DNA of 64,000 nt from DSSB01 sp046346845 (lineage in GTDB: Bacteria > UBA10199 > DSSB01): assembly GCA_046346845.1 (NCBI GenBank), contig JAXMHH010000007.1, forward strand, positions 62,001 to 126,000, in the 5' to 3' direction. Both the position numbers and the translations under genes were made by a program. A model generated the notes under the pieces. The model was given only the letters and a program-made list of their open reading frames with translations. It did no database searches and was not told where the DNA came from. Position 1 is the stretch's first letter. Every line of letters begins with the position of its first letter. Below, piece by piece: positions 61,719-64,000 of the stretch.

Positions 61719-61774
61719 TAAAGTTTAGCAGCCAAAACTCACCGTTTCACGAGATATTTGGGGTCGGTTCCCGG

Positions 61775-62590
61775 TTATTTCATCTTTTTATAGTATTCTT
61801 GGACGATGAAACTCGCGACCTCGCTGGGCAGGGTCCCGGGGCCGAAACCCGCGTCATAGCCCAGCTTGACCGCGGCGGCATGGCTCATGCGGGGACCGCC
61901 GACGATCTTGAGGAGGGGCTGGTTGAGCTTTTTATTGGACTTGAGCAGGGGGAGCAGGTCCTTGAGGTCGGTGAGGTGTTGGCCGCGTTGGGTGACAAGC
62001 TTGCTGATCAACAGGACGTCGGCCTTGTATTCGATCGCCTGCTCTACCAACTCGGCGTTGTCCACTTGGGAGCGGAGATTGATCGCCTTGAAACAGGGGT
62101 AGCGCTCCAGGCCGGGATCGCCGGCGTATCCCTTCAAATTCATGATCGCATCGAGGCCCACCGTGTGGGCGTCGGTGCCCGTGGTGGCTCCGACAATGAC
62201 CAGGCGCTTTTTCAGCTTTTCCTCGGCGAATTTCACGACCCCGTCGAAGTCGAGCTTCTCGAAGTCCGCCTTGGGGACCTTCACCTTAGTGAAGTCGATG
62301 GCGAGCTTGGCGCGGGCGAAGACGACAAAGAAACTGAAACCCATCCCCATCGACTCGGCGGAGGCCACGTGCACCTCGTGGAAACCGAGCTTCTCGACAT
62401 ACAGGCGGGCGGCCTCCTTGGCCTCAGGGGAAAAAGGAATCGGCAGGGTGAAGCTGAGCTGCATGGCACCGTCGTTCTTTTGGTCGCCATAGGGCATGAG
62501 GCGCCGCGGATTGAGCGCTTGCGGAGCGCCCTCCGGGGACCCCTCTCCCTTCTTCTGGAACCAGCGTTTTAGAGTTTCCATCGGCACCAT
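61775..62590 (-). CDS. kamE: D-lysine 5,6-aminomutase beta subunit
   Basis: 271 residues. The B12-binding Rossmann domain has the His ligand in GATTGTDAHTVGLDAIM (DxHxxG type), followed by LLISKLVTQRGQH and IVGGPRMSHAAAVKLGYDAGFG. The N-terminal part (LNPRRLMPYGDQKNDG) is the dimerisation segment that also carries the PLP-anchoring lysine in this family. With KamD it moves the 6-amino group of D-lysine or the epsilon group of beta-lysine to C5 using adenosylcobalamin and PLP. ATG at 62590 has GGGAAG six bases upstream, 21 bp after the kamD stop. Confidence 0.94.
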   Translation of the reverse strand: MVPMETLKRWFQKKGEGSPEGAPQALNPRRLMPYGDQKNDGAMQLSFTLPIPFSPEAKEAARLYVEKLGFHEVHVASAESMGMGFSFFVVFARAKLAIDFTKVKVPKADFEKLDFDGVVKFAEEKLKKRLVIVGATTGTDAHTVGLDAIMNLKGYAGDPGLERYPCFKAINLRSQVDNAELVEQAIEYKADVLLISKLVTQRGQHLTDLKDLLPLLKSNKKLNQPLLKIVGGPRMSHAAAVKLGYDAGFGPGTLPSEVASFIVQEYYKKMK

Positions 62591-62611
62591 CGTTTTCTTC
62601 CCTGAAAATGA

Positions 62612-64000
62612 TTATTCACCGTTAGGCTCGCCGCCCGAACCGGATTCCCCGCCGGAGTAGGACCCGCCCCCCGATTCATAGCCCCCGCCTTGCGGCGCGG
62701 CCTCGCCCTCGCCGCCCGGCCCCGAACCGCGGGGACCGCCCTGGCCGCGCCGGCCCCGGCCTCGACCGCCGCGCCGGCCACGCCTTCGCCCGCGTCCGGA
62801 ACGGCCGCGCCGCTCCCCGCCCTCGGTACCTCGTTCGCCCGGACCGGACCTTGTTGTCGCGACTTCTCCCGCACTGTCTCCCGCAGGGGCCACGCCTTCC
62901 AGTCCCTCGCTCGGTCCCCGCTCCTCCACCGGAGCGGGCAGCAGAATGACGGCTTCGGACACCACTGTTTCAGAAGTTATCGCTCGCTCCGGAGCGGCGG
63001 CCACGGGGGCATTTTCGGCTATGGCCGCGGCAGCGGGCGAAGGCGGCGCCGCCGGCGCCTCCCGCCTCGGGCCGCGGTCGCGACCGCGGCCGCCCCGGCC
63101 ACGCCCTCGCTCCCGGCCCCGATCCCTGCCCTGCTCCCGGCCGGATTCGCGGCCGCGCTCGCGCTCCATCGCGCGCTCTTGGTTTCGGCCCCGATCGCGG
63201 GTGCCCTCCTGTCCGGAGAGACGGTCGCGGCCCCGGCCTCGCTCGGAGCGTCGCGACTCCTCGCCGCGGTGCTCCTGCTTGGGCGTCAGGTATTCCTTGA
63301 GGGGCGTGTAATAATCGCGGTCTTTCTCGAATACCCCGTCGAGGCCCTTGCCGCCGTCGACTTGGCGCTTGACGTTGGCGAAGGCCCCTTCCTCGATGGC
63401 CGCCATCAAGCCCCGGCCCCGAATCTTGCGGAGCAGGTTTAGCGCGTCCTCGAGCACCTGCCGCGCGCGCCTGGCGATCTTGCCGTTGTTTTGGAAGAGG
63501 ATCTCATCCTTGATGCTCTTCGCCCCGCGAAACACGTAGTTGGCGTTTTTCAGGCTCAAGAATCGGTCTTGCACGAAGGGATTGTGGATGGCCTCGGTGT
63601 GCATCCCCAGGAGTTGGATGTTCTGGCCCGTCATGATTCCGGCCAAATTGAAGAGCCCGTCGTAGAGATAGCTGAAGAAGATATCGCCGGTCTTGTGCTT
63701 GGTGGGGGGCATGAATTTGATCGGGGAGCGCGGGAAGACTTCACGCACCAATTCGGCCTGCGCCCATTCGTAGAGGATGGAATCCTCGATCCAGGGATCG
63801 ATCTCGTGCGCGTGCCCCAAGGCGATCTGGTTGTCGGGCAGGCCCGCCGCCTTGGCGAAGGACTCGTTGAGAAAATGGCTAGCCAGCACCTGATACCAGT
63901 ACTTATGCGATTCGGCGGTCGTGAGGTAATTGTCCTCGCCGGTCTGGATGGTGATGCCGGAGAGGGCGCAGATCCGACGGGCGAAATACTGGTCGATGAA
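62612..64000 (-). CDS. kamD: Lysine 5,6-aminomutase alpha subunit with Arg/Gly-rich C-terminal tail (5' end missing)
   Basis: The frame runs in from the right edge (first visible residues FIDQYFARRICALSG). About 240 residues match the KamD TIM barrel C-terminal half: LTTAESHKYWYQ, QIALGHAHEIDPW, KFMPPTKHKTGDIFFSYLYD, LLGMHTEAIHNPF and DGGKGLDGVFEKD, the normal end of the protein. From about 63275 to the stop an extra ~220 residues follow: RGRGRDR/RERGR arrays, an Ala/Pro/Val stretch, a second RGRRRGRRGGRGRG block and a Gly/Ser/Glu end. Such RGG-like tails are known in RNA-binding proteins and RNase E linkers, not in aminomutases. The same frame and the kamE start just after it argue that the tail is real. 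Confidence 0.9.
   Translation of the reverse strand, partial: FIDQYFARRICALSGITIQTGEDNYLTTAESHKYWYQVLASHFLNESFAKAAGLPDNQIALGHAHEIDPWIEDSILYEWAQAELVREVFPRSPIKFMPPTKHKTGDIFFSYLYDGLFNLAGIMTGQNIQLLGMHTEAIHNPFVQDRFLSLKNANYVFRGAKSIKDEILFQNNGKIARRARQVLEDALNLLRKIRGRGLMAAIEEGAFANVKRQVDGGKGLDGVFEKDRDYYTPLKEYLTPKQEHRGEESRRSERGRGRDRLSGQEGTRDRGRNQERAMERERGRESGREQGRDRGRERGRGRGGRGRDRGPRREAPAAPPSPAAAAIAENAPVAAAPERAITSETVVSEAVILLPAPVEERGPSEGLEGVAPAGDSAGEVATTRSGPGERGTEGGERRGRSGRGRRRGRRGGRGRGRRGQGGPRGSGPGGEGEAAPQGGGYESGGGSYSGGESGSGGEPNGE

Overview
The window is GC-rich DNA from a Gram-negative bacterium. It encodes outer-membrane and OmpA-type proteins, TonB, lipoproteins, a type III secretion (T3SS) cluster, Ser/Thr kinase and FHA signalling, FG-GAP surface proteins and a TIGR02147-family regulator. 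This mix fits the deltaproteobacterial/Bdellovibrio-Myxococcus sphere, perhaps a candidate phylum. That placement is inference; there is no rRNA in the window. I saw no tRNA, rRNA, CRISPR array, IS element or phage region.

Layout. 1-4.6 kb (minus): part of a T3SS operon whose order matches the ysc/cds order D-E-F-G-J, cut off by the left edge inside sctJ. 4.7-7.1 kb (plus): divergent TPR and double-FHA genes. 7.1-15.9 kb (minus): three FG-GAP repeat proteins sharing a Cys-containing GGCLANLTP segment. In two of them this segment is fused to an OmpA-type barrel plus peptidoglycan-binding domain; those two share a 1.39 kb near-identical repeat, and one is frameshifted twice. 16-21 kb: DUF177, an ABC1/UbiB kinase, a thioesterase, a TonB-like protein and small secreted proteins. 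21-27.8 kb (minus): a one-carbon operon (folD, metF, gcvT, gcvH, gcvPA, gcvPB). 28-35 kb: housekeeping genes (aldehyde dehydrogenase, RlpA-like, M24 peptidase, rsmD, coaD, aminotransferase). 35-41 kb: a giant kinase/ATPase/TPR protein facing a transporter-HEAT fusion. 42-46.7 kb: class I aldolase behind a structured, terminator-bearing leader, then a polyphosphate-linked group CHAD, Ppx/GppA and SixA. 59.5-64 kb (minus): a lipid-kinase-like gene and a lysine fermentation operon (kamD, kamE, kal, kce), with kamD carrying an unusual Arg/Gly-rich tail.

The most unusual part is 46.7-59.5 kb. A 1165-residue protein (47807-51304) joins a novel helical core domain, a full sigma-70-type sigma factor and a flavin-dependent amine-oxidase-like domain in one chain, and is translationally coupled to two paralogous lipoproteins. 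The same core domain occurs in two further proteins (54876-57086 and 57282-59507), where it carries a different, Rossmann/methyltransferase-like C-terminus. Their core-coding DNA is almost identical while both flanks diverge, as expected for a modular family kept similar by gene conversion. Between them lies a regulator/lipoprotein/beta-propeller operon preceded by an AT-rich island. I know of no described family with this architecture, but I could not search databases.
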